From assembly GCF_000374305.1 (NCBI RefSeq), contig NZ_KB894093.1:496001-560000 (forward strand): a stretch of 64,000 nt of DNA, read 5' to 3'. The position numbers and the translations under genes were made by a program. How positions within the stretch are numbered: position 1 is the stretch's first letter; every line of letters begins with the position of its first letter. A model generated the notes under the pieces. The model saw only the letters and a list, made by a program, of their open reading frames with translations, did not search any database and was not told the origin of the DNA. Below are positions 10,003-18,105 of this stretch, piece by piece. The stretch comes from Actinomadura flavalba DSM 45200 (GTDB lineage: Bacteria; Actinomycetota; Actinomycetes; Streptosporangiales; Streptosporangiaceae).

Positions 10003-11580
10003 TCAGCGGGGCGGCACCTCGGAACCGGGCTCACGGGCAGGGTTCTCCCTCCTGGTCAGCGGAAGCTCGGCCTCCACCTGGAACCCGCCGTGCGCGGCGG
10101 GACCGGCGGAGAACCGTCCGCCCAGCATGGTCGCACGTTCGCGCATGCCGACCAGACCGTGTCCGCCCGGACCCGGCTCGACGCGGGTCCGGCCGTCCGG
10201 CAGGGTGACCGTGGCGTCCGCGCCCCCGGTACGGGACGGGACGGCGCCCGGGTTCAGGACGGTCGTGGGCGCGGCGGCGCCGTCGTCGCGGACGCGGACG
10301 GCGAGCCGGTCGGGCAGGTAGACCAGGTCGACGTGGACCTCGGCGCCGGGCGCGTGGCGGCGCGCGTTCGTCAGCGCCTCCTGCACGATGCGGTAGGCCG
10401 ACAGCTCGACCGTCGTGGACAGCGCGCGGGGGTCGCCGCGGACGTCCATCTCGACCCGGCCGCCCGCGCCGCGGTGCTGGTCGATCAGCTCGGGGAGCCG
10501 GTCGAGGCGCGGCTGCGGGGACGAGTCGGACTGGTCGGGCCTGGCGTCGGCGCGCAGCACGCTGAGCAGCCGCCGCATCTCCACCAGCGCCTCCCGGGCC
10601 GTCCGGGCGATCTCGGCGTAGCCCTCGCGGGCCTGCGGGGACAGCGCGTCCATCGTGTACGGCGCGGTCTCCGCCTGAACGGCGATCATGGAGACGGAGT
10701 GCGCGACGACGTCGTGCAGCTCGCGGGCGATGCGGGCGCGTTCGCGCATCACGGCCTGCTCGCGCTGCGCGACCGACAGCCGGGTGAGCGTCTCGTTGTT
10801 GCGCTCCTGCGCGGCGGCCTGCGTGCGCCCGGCGCTCTCCACGACGGTGCGGGCGTCACCGAGGCCGATGGCGGCGAGCACGGCGACGATCGCGGCGGGC
10901 CACGGGATCTCGTCGAGGGTGGCGGTGGCGACGTACACGACGACGACGGTGACGACGCTGCCGACGGCGAGGATGCCGGTGGACTGGCGGGGCAGCTCGC
11001 GCCCGAGCGCGTACAGCGTGTAGAACGCGGCGAGCGTGGTGGTGACCAGGAGCGGCTGGCCGGTGAGCAGGCTCGCCGCGACCGCGCCGAGCGCGACGGC
11101 CGCGACGGGACGCAGGTACTCGCGGCGCCACACCAGCGGCAGCGTCGCCGCGACGACGAGCGCCCCGGCGACGCCGAACGGCGACGGGACGCGCGGCACC
11201 AGCTCGGCCAGCGCGGCCAGCGCCAGCAAGAACCCGGTGAGCGGCGCGAAGTACCAGGCGCCGGTCACCTCGCCCCACAGGTTGATCCAGCGGGGCAGCG
11301 GCGCGGTGGCGGTGTCGCCGCCGGGCGCGGCCTGGCGGGACGGGCTCGTCAGCCGGGCGGCGACGCGGCGGCCGACCGGCCGCAGCAGCGTCCCGACGCC
11401 GGTGAGGAGCCACAGCAGGAGCTGGCCGACGCCGGCGACGATCCGGCCGGACAGGCGCCACGCGTGGTGCGCCACGGCGGGCCCGAAGGCGGTGGGCGCC
11501 GCGCCGCCCGGCGGGCCGGACGGCGGGGCGGGCGCGGGAGGTCGGTCGTCGCTGCTCACCCCTCCATACTGTCCGCTCAC
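10003..11580 (-). CDS. sensor histidine kinase (NarX/DesK-like, HisKA_3)
   Basis: A 525-residue membrane kinase. It has an N-terminal cytoplasmic part, then several hydrophobic segments (about 85-255) forming a membrane sensor. A short coiled coil follows, then the dimerisation box ERARIARELHDVVAHSVSMI with phospho-accepting His at about 289. The ATPase domain (about 380-500) carries LTNARRHAPGAEVHVDL and GLVGMRERATML. This is the HisKA_3 class that pairs with LuxR-type regulators such as the adjacent gene at 9322. A GTG at 11556 (VSSDDRPPAP) is an alternative start. The signal sensed is unknown; the large integral membrane sensor suggests envelope or membrane state. Confidence 0.93.
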   Translation of the reverse strand: MSGQYGGVSSDDRPPAPAPPSGPPGGAAPTAFGPAVAHHAWRLSGRIVAGVGQLLLWLLTGVGTLLRPVGRRVAARLTSPSRQAAPGGDTATAPLPRWINLWGEVTGAWYFAPLTGFLLALAALAELVPRVPSPFGVAGALVVAATLPLVWRREYLRPVAAVALGAVAASLLTGQPLLVTTTLAAFYTLYALGRELPRQSTGILAVGSVVTVVVVYVATATLDEIPWPAAIVAVLAAIGLGDARTVVESAGRTQAAAQERNNETLTRLSVAQREQAVMRERARIARELHDVVAHSVSMIAVQAETAPYTMDALSPQAREGYAEIARTAREALVEMRRLLSVLRADARPDQSDSSPQPRLDRLPELIDQHRGAGGRVEMDVRGDPRALSTTVELSAYRIVQEALTNARRHAPGAEVHVDLVYLPDRLAVRVRDDGAAAPTTVLNPGAVPSRTGGADATVTLPDGRTRVEPGPGGHGLVGMRERATMLGGRFSAGPAAHGGFQVEAELPLTRRENPAREPGSEVPPR

Positions 11581-11900
11581 GGCCGTCCCTCACCTCACCG
11601 TGCGGAGCCCTCTCGGAGGACCCGGCATCCCTCTGGAGGACGACGCCGTTTCCCTACCTTTGGCCGACGCGCGGCGCGGTCCGGGCGGCCTACCGTTGAG
11701 AACGTGGTCGCGACAACGGCGATCCGCCCGGATCAGGGGGTTTTCCGGGAGGGCGCCGCGACCGCACCGGGGACCGTCCGGCCCCAGGGGTGCCGGACGG
11801 TGCACGACCGCTCCTTGCGGGCCGCCCTTCGGCGACGCCTGGGCTGGGGTACGACCGGATGTGACCGGCGGCCCGCGAGGAAGCGTCGGGGAACGGCGAA
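11581..11900. other. intergenic region upstream of the two-component operon
   Basis: No gene is supported in this stretch. It holds the promoter region of the kinase gene and a hairpin at 11773-11801, a 10 bp ACCGTCCGGC/GCCGGACGGT stem with an inner CCCC/GGGG pairing, of unknown purpose. The region ends at the CDF terminator (11901-11928). Confidence 0.5.
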
Positions 11901-11928
11901 GGGGGCCGTCCGCGTGCGGACGGCCCCC
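11901..11928 (-). terminator. terminator hairpin after CDF gene
   Basis: A perfect 13 bp inverted repeat (GGGGGCCGTCCGC at 11901-11913 and its complement at 11916-11928), 10 bp past the stop of the CDF gene on the minus strand. It probably ends the GDP-mannose/CDF operon. Confidence 0.7.
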
Positions 11929-11938
11929 TCGGCGTCGT

Positions 11939-12934
11939 TCAGGACGCGTGCTCCTCCTCGGCGGCGGGCGCCGCCTTGGCCGCCGACGTGGCGGCCGAGC
12001 CCTCGGGCCGTTCGGCGAGGTTCTCGCGGCCGAACAGGGCGGGCTCCAGGTAGATCATCCGGGCCTCGGGGAACTCCGCCCGGACGTTGGCCTCGGCGCG
12101 GTCGATGGCGCGGGCCACCTGCTCGGCCGTGTCGTCGTGGTCGACCGCGATCTTGGCGGCGACGAGCATCTCCTCCGGGCCGATGAACTGGGTGCGGATG
12201 TGGATGACGCGCTCGACGTCCTCGGTGGACTCCAGCGCCGCGACGATCTTCGTCTCCTGCTCGGGGTCGGCGCCCTCGCCGATGAGCAGGCTCTTGGTCT
12301 CGATCGCGAGGATGACCGCGATGAGGCCGAGCAGGACGCCGATCGCGACCGTGCCGACGCCGTCCCAGACGCCGTTGCCGGTCAGCACGGCGAGCGTGAC
12401 GCCGCCGAGCGCCAGGATGAGGCCGACGAGGGCGCCCAGGTCCTCCAGGAGGACGACGGGCAGCTCGGGCGCCTTGGACCGGCGGATGAACTGCCACCAG
12501 GACCGGTCGCCGCGCACCTGGTTCGACTCGACGATCGCGGTGCGGAACGAGAAGATCTCCAGCACGATCGCGATGCTCAGCACGGCGAAGGCCCACGCCG
12601 GCGACTTCACCGCGTGCGGGTCCTGGATCTTGTGGATGCCCTCGTACAGCGAGAACAGCGCGCCCACGGTGAACAGCACGACGGCGACGACGAACGCGTA
12701 GAAGTACCGTTCGCGGCCGTATCCGAAGGGGTGTTGCGGCGTGCGCACCCGTTGCGAGCGCTTGCGGCCCAGCAGCAGCAGCGCCTGGTTGCCCGAGTCG
12801 GCCACGGAGTGGATCGACTCGGCGAGCATGGAGGACGAACCGGTGAACACCCACGCGACGAACTTCGACACCGCGATGCCTAGGTTCGCCGCGAGCGCCG
12901 CGACGATCGCCTTCGTCCCCGCTTCTGCACTCAT
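11939..12934 (-). CDS. cation diffusion facilitator family transporter
   Basis: A 331-residue membrane protein starting at the ATG at 12934, directly abutting the stop of the SIS isomerase gene. An N-terminal membrane domain (about 8-215) of roughly six helices holds ESIHSVADSGNQ in helix 2, with His42 and Asp46 as likely metal ligands, and GNGVWDGVGTVAIG in helix 5. The C-terminal cytoplasmic domain (about 220-300) has the ferredoxin-like fold typical of CDF proteins, with VERVIHIRTQFIGPEEMLVAAKI. It probably exports Zn2+, Mn2+ or Fe2+ by proton exchange. It is the last gene of the phosphomannomutase operon. Metal specificity is unknown. Confidence 0.9.
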   Translation of the reverse strand: MSAEAGTKAIVAALAANLGIAVSKFVAWVFTGSSSMLAESIHSVADSGNQALLLLGRKRSQRVRTPQHPFGYGRERYFYAFVVAVVLFTVGALFSLYEGIHKIQDPHAVKSPAWAFAVLSIAIVLEIFSFRTAIVESNQVRGDRSWWQFIRRSKAPELPVVLLEDLGALVGLILALGGVTLAVLTGNGVWDGVGTVAIGVLLGLIAVILAIETKSLLIGEGADPEQETKIVAALESTEDVERVIHIRTQFIGPEEMLVAAKIAVDHDDTAEQVARAIDRAEANVRAEFPEARMIYLEPALFGRENLAERPEGSAATSAAKAAPAAEEEHAS

Positions 12935-14071
12935 CTACGAGATCCTCGTCTTCAGTTCCTGGATGGTCGCGACCGGCGTCGGGTCGACGCCGAGCGCGAT
13001 GGCCAAGTAAACCGTGACGTAGTCGGCGAGCGCGATCAAAGTCGCGATTCTCTCCAGCGGATGCTCGCCCTCGGCGGCCAGCTCGGTGACGGTGACGCCC
13101 CGGTCGCGGGCCAGTTCGACGGAGACCTCGCGGCGCTTGCGCGTCTGGGGATGCTCGTCGGTGTCGCTGAGGACGACGAGGTGCAGCCCGTGCTCGGCGT
13201 CGTCGAGGCGGTCGCGGAAGAAGTCGTCGGGGTCGGCGGGGGGCCGCCCGAACAGGCCGTCGAACGCGACGACCTGGTTGTGGTTCGCCTCCGGGAGCGC
13301 GCCCGCGATGCCCGGGTACTTGGCGTTCTCGTTGAGCTGGCAGCAGAACCGGTACGCGGCGGTCGCGGCGATCTCCGAGCCGCCCCACACCATCGGGACG
13401 TCCCCGGCGAGCGACGCGGCGACCCGCTTGGCGGGGTTCAGGAACGTCTCGCTGGACGGGCGGCAGCGGTGCGCGACGTCCTCCAGCCGGGCGGCGGTGG
13501 CCTCCAGCAGTGCGTCGGGGGCGTCGAGCAGCCCGAGGCCGCGCGCGGCCAGGACGAGCGGGATCGTCAGGCCCCACAGCGTCGAGCGGGGCTGCCCCAC
13601 CGACCGGACGGGCACGAACGCGGCCCGCGTCCGCGCGCCGAGGTCGGCCAGCGGCGAGTCGTCGCCGCCGACGAACAGCAGGCGGCAGCCGCGCCGGGCG
13701 GCCTCGGCCGCGACGGCGATCGTCTCCTCGGTGGAGCCCGAGCACGACACCGCGATCACCAGGTCGGCGGCGCCGACCCAGCCGGGCAGCCGGTAGCCGC
13801 GCACGGTCATGATCGGGACGGGGCAGCCGAGCCCGGCCACGGCGCCGAGGACGTCGCCGGAGATGCCCGAGCCGCCCATGCCGGTGACGACGATCGCGCG
13901 GGGCCGTCCGTCGCGGGCGGTCAGCTCGACGGCGCCGGACTCGGCGGTGCGCCGGGCGGCCTCGCGGATCTGCGCCGCCGACGAGGCGACCTGCGGGAGC
14001 ATCCCGCCGGGGTCGGCGGCCTCGATGCGCGCGGCGTCGTCGAGGCGGCCGGTGTCGACGGCGACTTTCAC
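12935..14071 (-). CDS. SIS-domain phosphoglucose/phosphomannose isomerase
   Basis: A 378-residue protein starting at the GTG at 14071 ([18 protein letters not shown]). That start overlaps the Trm112 stop as GTGA, a sign of translational coupling. Two SIS folds are visible: the first around residues 60-150 with [15 protein letters not shown] and [12 protein letters not shown], the second (about 190-378) with [20 protein letters not shown] and the C-terminal catalytic region. This is the bifunctional PGI/PMI family of archaea and actinobacteria, interconverting fructose-6-phosphate with glucose- or mannose-6-phosphate in the cytosol. With the adjacent phosphomannomutase and the guanylyltransferase at 32249-33316 it can supply GDP-mannose. 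Confidence 0.9.
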   Translation of the reverse strand: MKVAVDTGRLDDAARIEAADPGGMLPQVASSAAQIREAARRTAESGAVELTARDGRPRAIVVTGMGGSGISGDVLGAVAGLGCPVPIMTVRGYRLPGWVGAADLVIAVSCSGSTEETIAVAAEAARRGCRLLFVGGDDSPLADLGARTRAAFVPVRSVGQPRSTLWGLTIPLVLAARGLGLLDAPDALLEATAARLEDVAHRCRPSSETFLNPAKRVAASLAGDVPMVWGGSEIAATAAYRFCCQLNENAKYPGIAGALPEANHNQVVAFDGLFGRPPADPDDFFRDRLDDAEHGLHLVVLSDTDEHPQTRKRREVSVELARDRGVTVTELAAEGEHPLERIATLIALADYVTVYLAIALGVDPTPVATIQELKTRIS

Positions 14072-14244
14072 GGAGCCGGGGTGCGGGCCTCGTCCACGAG
14101 GAGCACCGGGATGTCGTCGCGCACGGGGTAGGCGTAGTGGCACGTGCCCGTGCACACCAGCTCGGCGGCGGCCTCGTCGGGCTCCAGCCGCCCGCCGCAG
14201 TTCGGGCAGGCGAGGACCTCCAGCAGCCAGGAGTCGATCTTCAC
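14068..14244 (-). CDS. Trm112 family zinc-binding protein
   Basis: A 58-residue protein starting at the GTG at 14244 ([18 protein letters not shown]), with a GGGAG site eight bases upstream. An alternative GTG at 14250 overlaps the phosphomannomutase stop. Cys13, Cys16, Cys31 and Cys35 (CPNC and CTGTC) form a zinc knuckle, and the end [15 protein letters not shown] is the signature of the Trm112/YcaR family. These small proteins activate methyltransferases in eukaryotes and archaea; in bacteria the role is poorly defined. The position between phosphomannomutase and isomerase is conserved in actinobacteria. Confidence 0.92.
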   Translation of the reverse strand: MKIDSWLLEVLACPNCGGRLEPDEAAAELVCTGTCHYAYPVRDDIPVLLVDEARTPAP

Positions 14245-14246
14245 GG

Positions 14247-15596
14247 TCACTTCTCCCTCACAATGCTCAGGACCTCGTCGCGGACCGCCGCCATGGTGGC
14301 CGCGTCGGACGCCTCGGCGTTCAGGCGCAGCAGCGGTTCGGTGTTGGACGGGCGCAGGTTGAACCACCAGCCGTCGGTGGCGATGGTGAGCCCGTCCAGT
14401 TCGTCGATCGTAACGCCGGGACGGGCGCCGAACGCCGCGCGGACCTGCTCGGTCGCGGCGGCGGCGTCGGCGACGGTGCTGTTGATCTCGCCGGACGCGG
14501 CGTAGCGGTCGTAGGCGGCCAGCAGCTCCGACAGCGGCGCGGCGCCCTCACCGAGCGCGGCCAGCACGTGCAGCGCGGCGAGCATGCCCGAGTCCGCGAA
14601 CCAGAAGTCGCGGAAGTAGAAGTGCGCGGAGTGCTCGCCGCCGAAGACGGCGCCGGTGTCGGCCATCGTCTGCTTGATGAACGAGTGCCCGACGCGGGTG
14701 CGGACGCCGTCGCCGCCGTGCTCTGCGATGACCTCGGGCACGGCCCGGGAGCTGATGAGGTTGTAGACGATCGGGGCGCCGGGGTGCTTGGCCAGTTCGC
14801 GGGCGGCGACGAGCGCGGTGATCGCGGACGGGGAGACGATCTCGCCGCGTTCGTCCACGGCGAAGCAGCGGTCGGCGTCGCCGTCGAAGGCGAGCCCGAG
14901 GTCGGCGCCGGTCGCGCGGACCTTCGCCTGGAGGTCGCGCAGGTTCTCCGGCTCGATTGGGTTGGCCTCGTGGTTGGGGAACGTTCCGTCCAGCTCGAAG
15001 TAGAGCGGCACCAGGTCGAGGGGCAGGCCCGCGAACACGGGCGGGACGGTGTGCCCGGCCATGCCGTTGCCCGCGTCCACGACGACCTTGAGGGGCCGGA
15101 TGCCGGACAGGTCGACGAGGGTCTTGAGGTGGTCGGCGTAGCCCTGGAGGACGTCGCGGTCGGTGACGGTGCCGGGGGCGCCGTCGAAGGCGGGGACGCC
15201 CTGCTCGACGAGGGCGCGGATGTCGGCGAGGCCGGTGTCGCGGCCGATCGGCCGGGCCCCGGCGCGGCACAGCTTCATCCCGTTGTACTGCGCGGGGTTG
15301 TGGCTGGCGGTGAACATGACGCCGGGCAGGTCGAGGATGCCGCTCGCGTAGTACAGCAGGTCGGTGGAGCCGAGCCCGGCCTGGACGACGTCGGCGCCCT
15401 GGGCGGCGGCGCCGCGCGCGAACGCGGCGGCGAGCGGGCCGGAGGACGGGCGCATGTCGTGGGCGGTGACGACGGCGGTCGCGCCGGTCACCCGGACGAA
15501 GGCGGCGCCGATGGCCTCGGCCGTCGCGGCGTCCAGTTCGGCGGGCACCACGCCGCGGATGTCGTACGCCTTGAAGATCTTGGCGAGGTCGCCCAC
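14247..15596 (-). CDS. manB: phosphomannomutase/phosphoglucomutase
   Basis: A 449-residue cytosolic enzyme interconverting mannose-6-phosphate and mannose-1-phosphate, and probably the glucose forms. The start is the GTG at 15596 ([15 protein letters not shown]) with GGAG five bases upstream; 33 further bases upstream are also open but lack a site. The phosphohexomutase motifs are AHDMRPSS, the catalytic serine loop [13 protein letters not shown], the metal loop [10 protein letters not shown] and the phosphate-binding [12 protein letters not shown]. It is the first gene of a tightly overlapping operon with Trm112, the isomerase and the CDF transporter. Its product feeds GDP-mannose synthesis for the glycan genes at 32-52 kb. 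Confidence 0.95.
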   Translation of the reverse strand: MGDLAKIFKAYDIRGVVPAELDAATAEAIGAAFVRVTGATAVVTAHDMRPSSGPLAAAFARGAAAQGADVVQAGLGSTDLLYYASGILDLPGVMFTASHNPAQYNGMKLCRAGARPIGRDTGLADIRALVEQGVPAFDGAPGTVTDRDVLQGYADHLKTLVDLSGIRPLKVVVDAGNGMAGHTVPPVFAGLPLDLVPLYFELDGTFPNHEANPIEPENLRDLQAKVRATGADLGLAFDGDADRCFAVDERGEIVSPSAITALVAARELAKHPGAPIVYNLISSRAVPEVIAEHGGDGVRTRVGHSFIKQTMADTGAVFGGEHSAHFYFRDFWFADSGMLAALHVLAALGEGAAPLSELLAAYDRYAASGEINSTVADAAAATEQVRAAFGARPGVTIDELDGLTIATDGWWFNLRPSNTEPLLRLNAEASDAATMAAVRDEVLSIVREK

Positions 15597-15750
15597 TCGT
15601 GCTCCGATCGGTGTCGCGATTTGCGGCACCCGAGCCTACCGCCGCCGGGGCACCCGCCCGACGCGCGATGAGCGCGGTCGGGCAGAAGTGCTCAGCCGAA
15701 TGCAGAGTCGCGGGCGGCGGTGCGCGATGTCTGCGAAAGGAGGGGGCGGG

Positions 15751-16104
15751 TCAGTCGGTGGAGCGCAGCACGCGGAGGTGGCCGCGGCGGCCGACCTCGG
15801 TGCCCTGGCCGACCGGTTCGTGCCCGGCGGGGGCGGGGCGGGCGGCCTCGCGGACGGCGTCGGCGAGGGCTTCGAGGTCGTCGGAGGACGGTTCGGCGTC
15901 GTCCTCGACGGGGAGGCGGACCAGCTCCCAGCCCATCGGGGCGGTGAGCCGCTCGGAGTGCTCGGCGCACAGGTCGTAGCAGTGCGGCTCGGCGTACGTG
16001 GCCAGCGGCCCGAGGACCGCGGTGGAGTCTCGGTAGACGTACGTGAGCGTGAACACCGCAGGCGCCTTGCAGGCGGTGCGGGAACAGATCCGGACGGGGC
16101 TCAC
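15751..16104 (-). CDS. DUF3499 family zinc-ribbon-like protein
   Basis: A 117-residue protein starting at the GTG at 16104 (VSPVRICSRTACKAPAVFTL). It has Cys7, Cys12, Cys42, Cys46 and His41/His49 in the pattern CSRTAC ... HCYDLCAEH, which suggests a small zinc-binding fold. The segment YVYRDSTAVLGPLATYAEPH is characteristic of DUF3499, a family restricted to actinobacteria and found at this place beside phosphomannomutase. The function is unknown. It is divergent from the metallopeptidase-fold gene at 16289, so the two share a promoter region of 184 bp. Confidence 0.88.
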   Translation of the reverse strand: MSPVRICSRTACKAPAVFTLTYVYRDSTAVLGPLATYAEPHCYDLCAEHSERLTAPMGWELVRLPVEDDAEPSSDDLEALADAVREAARPAPAGHEPVGQGTEVGRRGHLRVLRSTD

Positions 16105-16288
16105 GATGGCCGACCGTACCCCTCGGCCGCCCCGTCCGCCACCACCCCTGAGGTACGTGTCGCCGTTACCGCACAAATTCCCCGTCTTTCGTCACGCACC
16201 CGAAGGTATGCACCACGAGCCGTCACCGGACGGAAGGCTTGTGCCCGGGTCCGGGGCGATGCCGGAGGACGGACGGTAAGCTGAGGGG

Positions 16289-16717
16289 GTGCGATCCCGT
16301 GTGGCAGGCGTCCGGCGCCGCGACCGGCGGGGGAGGGGCCTGCGCGGCCCGCTGACTCCCCCGCGGGCGCCGATCAGCCGCACCCGCGCCGAGCGCTTCG
16401 ACGACCTGGTGGCCGACGAGGTCCGCCGCCTCGGCCGCCGGTGGGACCGCGAACTCGCCCAGGTGGAGTTCGCCGTCGAGGACGTCCCGCTCATCGGTGA
16501 CGACGACGAGGGCCCCGTCCCGCTCAGCGCCACCGAGGCCGGCGAACCCGGCGAGCCCGTCCGCATCGTCGTCTACCGGCGGCCCGTGGAGGCCCGCGCC
16601 GACGACGACGCCGAGACCACGCGCCTCGTCCGCGATCTGCTGGTCGAGGAGATCGCGGATCTGCTCGGTCTCTCCCCCGAATCGGTCGATCCGAGCTACG
16701 ACTCGCCCGACGACTAG
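16289..16717 (+). CDS. metallopeptidase-fold (zincin, PF06262-type) protein lacking HExxH
   Basis: A 142-residue protein with a GTG start at 16289, preceded by a TAAGCT -10-like element at 16277-16282, possibly giving a leaderless message. After a basic N-terminus (1-32) it follows the family pattern: FDDLVADEVRRLGRRW, VEFAVEDVPL, VRIVVYRRPVE, then VRDLLVEEIADLLGLSPESV. In catalytic members the last segment is hydrophobic-HExxH-hydrophobic-GI. Here the site reads VEEIA, so both zinc-binding histidines are missing and proteolysis is not expected. Similar degenerate members are common at this locus in actinobacteria. Its stop overlaps the stop of the convergent DUF5719 gene by three bases. Confidence 0.8.
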   Translation: MRSRVAGVRRRDRRGRGLRGPLTPPRAPISRTRAERFDDLVADEVRRLGRRWDRELAQVEFAVEDVPLIGDDDEGPVPLSATEAGEPGEPVRIVVYRRPVEARADDDAETTRLVRDLLVEEIADLLGLSPESVDPSYDSPDD

Positions 16718-18105
16718 GGGATCAGCACCCGCCGCGTGCCGCCCACCGGCGGGAGCGCCGTCGTGCGGGCCGCCTCGGGCACCGGGAGCAGGGTGAGGCG
16801 GACGTCCGAGCCGCCGCCCGCCGTGAGCAGCCGCGCCGCGTACACCGGCCCCGAGCCGCGTTCGGGCTGGACGAGCAGCGCCCCGGTCCCGGCGGCGATC
16901 CGCGTCTCGGCGGTGCGCCCGGCGGCCACCGTGAGGCGCTGGGGCGCGCCGCCGCCGACGGGGGTGAGCACGACCGTGGCCCCGGCGCGCGGGGCCGTCA
17001 GCGTCAGCCACGCGTCGCGGCGGGAGGCGGGCAGCAGCGCGCCGCCGCCGACCGGCCCGGCGGAGGCGCCGTAGGCGACGTCGCTGCCGCGCCGGACCGC
17101 GACGCCCGCGACGACCGGCCGGTCGGCGGTGACGCGCACGGCGGCGGGCCGGGCCGCGAGCGAGGGGTGCAGGTCCACGGCGGTGACGGTGCCCGCGAAC
17201 GCCTCCAGCGTGCCCCGCCCGCCGGGGGTCACCACGCCCTGCGCGGTGATCGTCTCGATCCTCAGCCGGGCGTCCTCGCCGCCGGGGACCGCGACGAGCA
17301 GCCGCCGCTCCCCCGAGCCGCCGGGCACGCCCGGCACGATGATCTCCCGCGCGGGGGCGGCGGCGCGGGGCAGCCAGTCGGCGCCCGCGTCGGCGCGGAC
17401 GTGGACGGCGGCGGCGACGCGGCCGGTCGTCGCGACCACGCGCAGCGTCAGTTCCCGCGCGGTGCGCACCAGGTCGCCGAGCCCTTCGGCGGACGCGCCG
17501 AGCCGCACGACGCGGGTGGTGGCGGGCTCGACGGTGATGCCGCGTCCGTCGGTGCCGTCCAGCGGGCCGTCGCCGGAGTAGGCGTGCAGGTCGACCGAGG
17601 CGGGCCGGGGGTCGAGGTTGGTCAGGTGCACCTCGACGCGTTCGGCGGCGCCGGGTCCGGGGCCGGTGAACCAGTGCTCGACGGCGGGTTCGGCGCAGCG
17701 CGTCCCGGCCAGGCCGACGTCGTCGCGGGTCTGCTCGGCGGCGAGCCCGGCGGCGGCGCCGCCCGCCGCGCGGACGGCGACGTCGGCGCGGGGGCTCGCC
17801 GACCAGGCGGCGCCGCCGTCCGACAGCGGCGCGCCGCCGGTCACGGGGGCGACGGTGATCCGGCCGTCGCGGGCGCCGGGCCACGGCTGCACGGCGACGT
17901 CCCCGGCGGGGCAGGCGAGCAGCGCGGACGTGACCGGGACGCGCGTCCCGGCCCGCGCCTCCGGCGCCGCGCCGAGCGGCACGAGCCGCGCGACGCCCGC
18001 CAGGGCGAGCACGGCGACGCCGACGAGCAGCGCGGTCGCGCCGCGCGACCCGGCGAGGCCGACGACGCGCGCGTTCGGGGTCCGGCGGCGGCTGCGCGGA
18101 CTCAT
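16714..18105 (-). CDS. DUF5719 family membrane-anchored extracytoplasmic protein
   Basis: A 463-residue protein starting at the ATG at 18105 ([18 protein letters not shown]), which overlaps the stop of the upstream glycosyltransferase gene as ATGA. A basic N-terminus precedes one hydrophobic signal anchor (about 21-45). The rest is extracytoplasmic and strand-rich, with repeated immunoglobulin-like patterns such as RVEVHLTNLDPRPASVDLH. The paired Cys residues near CPAG and TRCAEP may form a disulfide. DUF5719 proteins always follow the large GT2 in this actinobacterial locus, which suggests a shared role in envelope glycan assembly. No enzymatic motif is visible. Confidence 0.85.
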   Translation of the reverse strand: MSPRSRRRTPNARVVGLAGSRGATALLVGVAVLALAGVARLVPLGAAPEARAGTRVPVTSALLACPAGDVAVQPWPGARDGRITVAPVTGGAPLSDGGAAWSASPRADVAVRAAGGAAAGLAAEQTRDDVGLAGTRCAEPAVEHWFTGPGPGAAERVEVHLTNLDPRPASVDLHAYSGDGPLDGTDGRGITVEPATTRVVRLGASAEGLGDLVRTARELTLRVVATTGRVAAAVHVRADAGADWLPRAAAPAREIIVPGVPGGSGERRLLVAVPGGEDARLRIETITAQGVVTPGGRGTLEAFAGTVTAVDLHPSLAARPAAVRVTADRPVVAGVAVRRGSDVAYGASAGPVGGGALLPASRRDAWLTLTAPRAGATVVLTPVGGGAPQRLTVAAGRTAETRIAAGTGALLVQPERGSGPVYAARLLTAGGGSDVRLTLLPVPEAARTTALPPVGGTRRVLIP

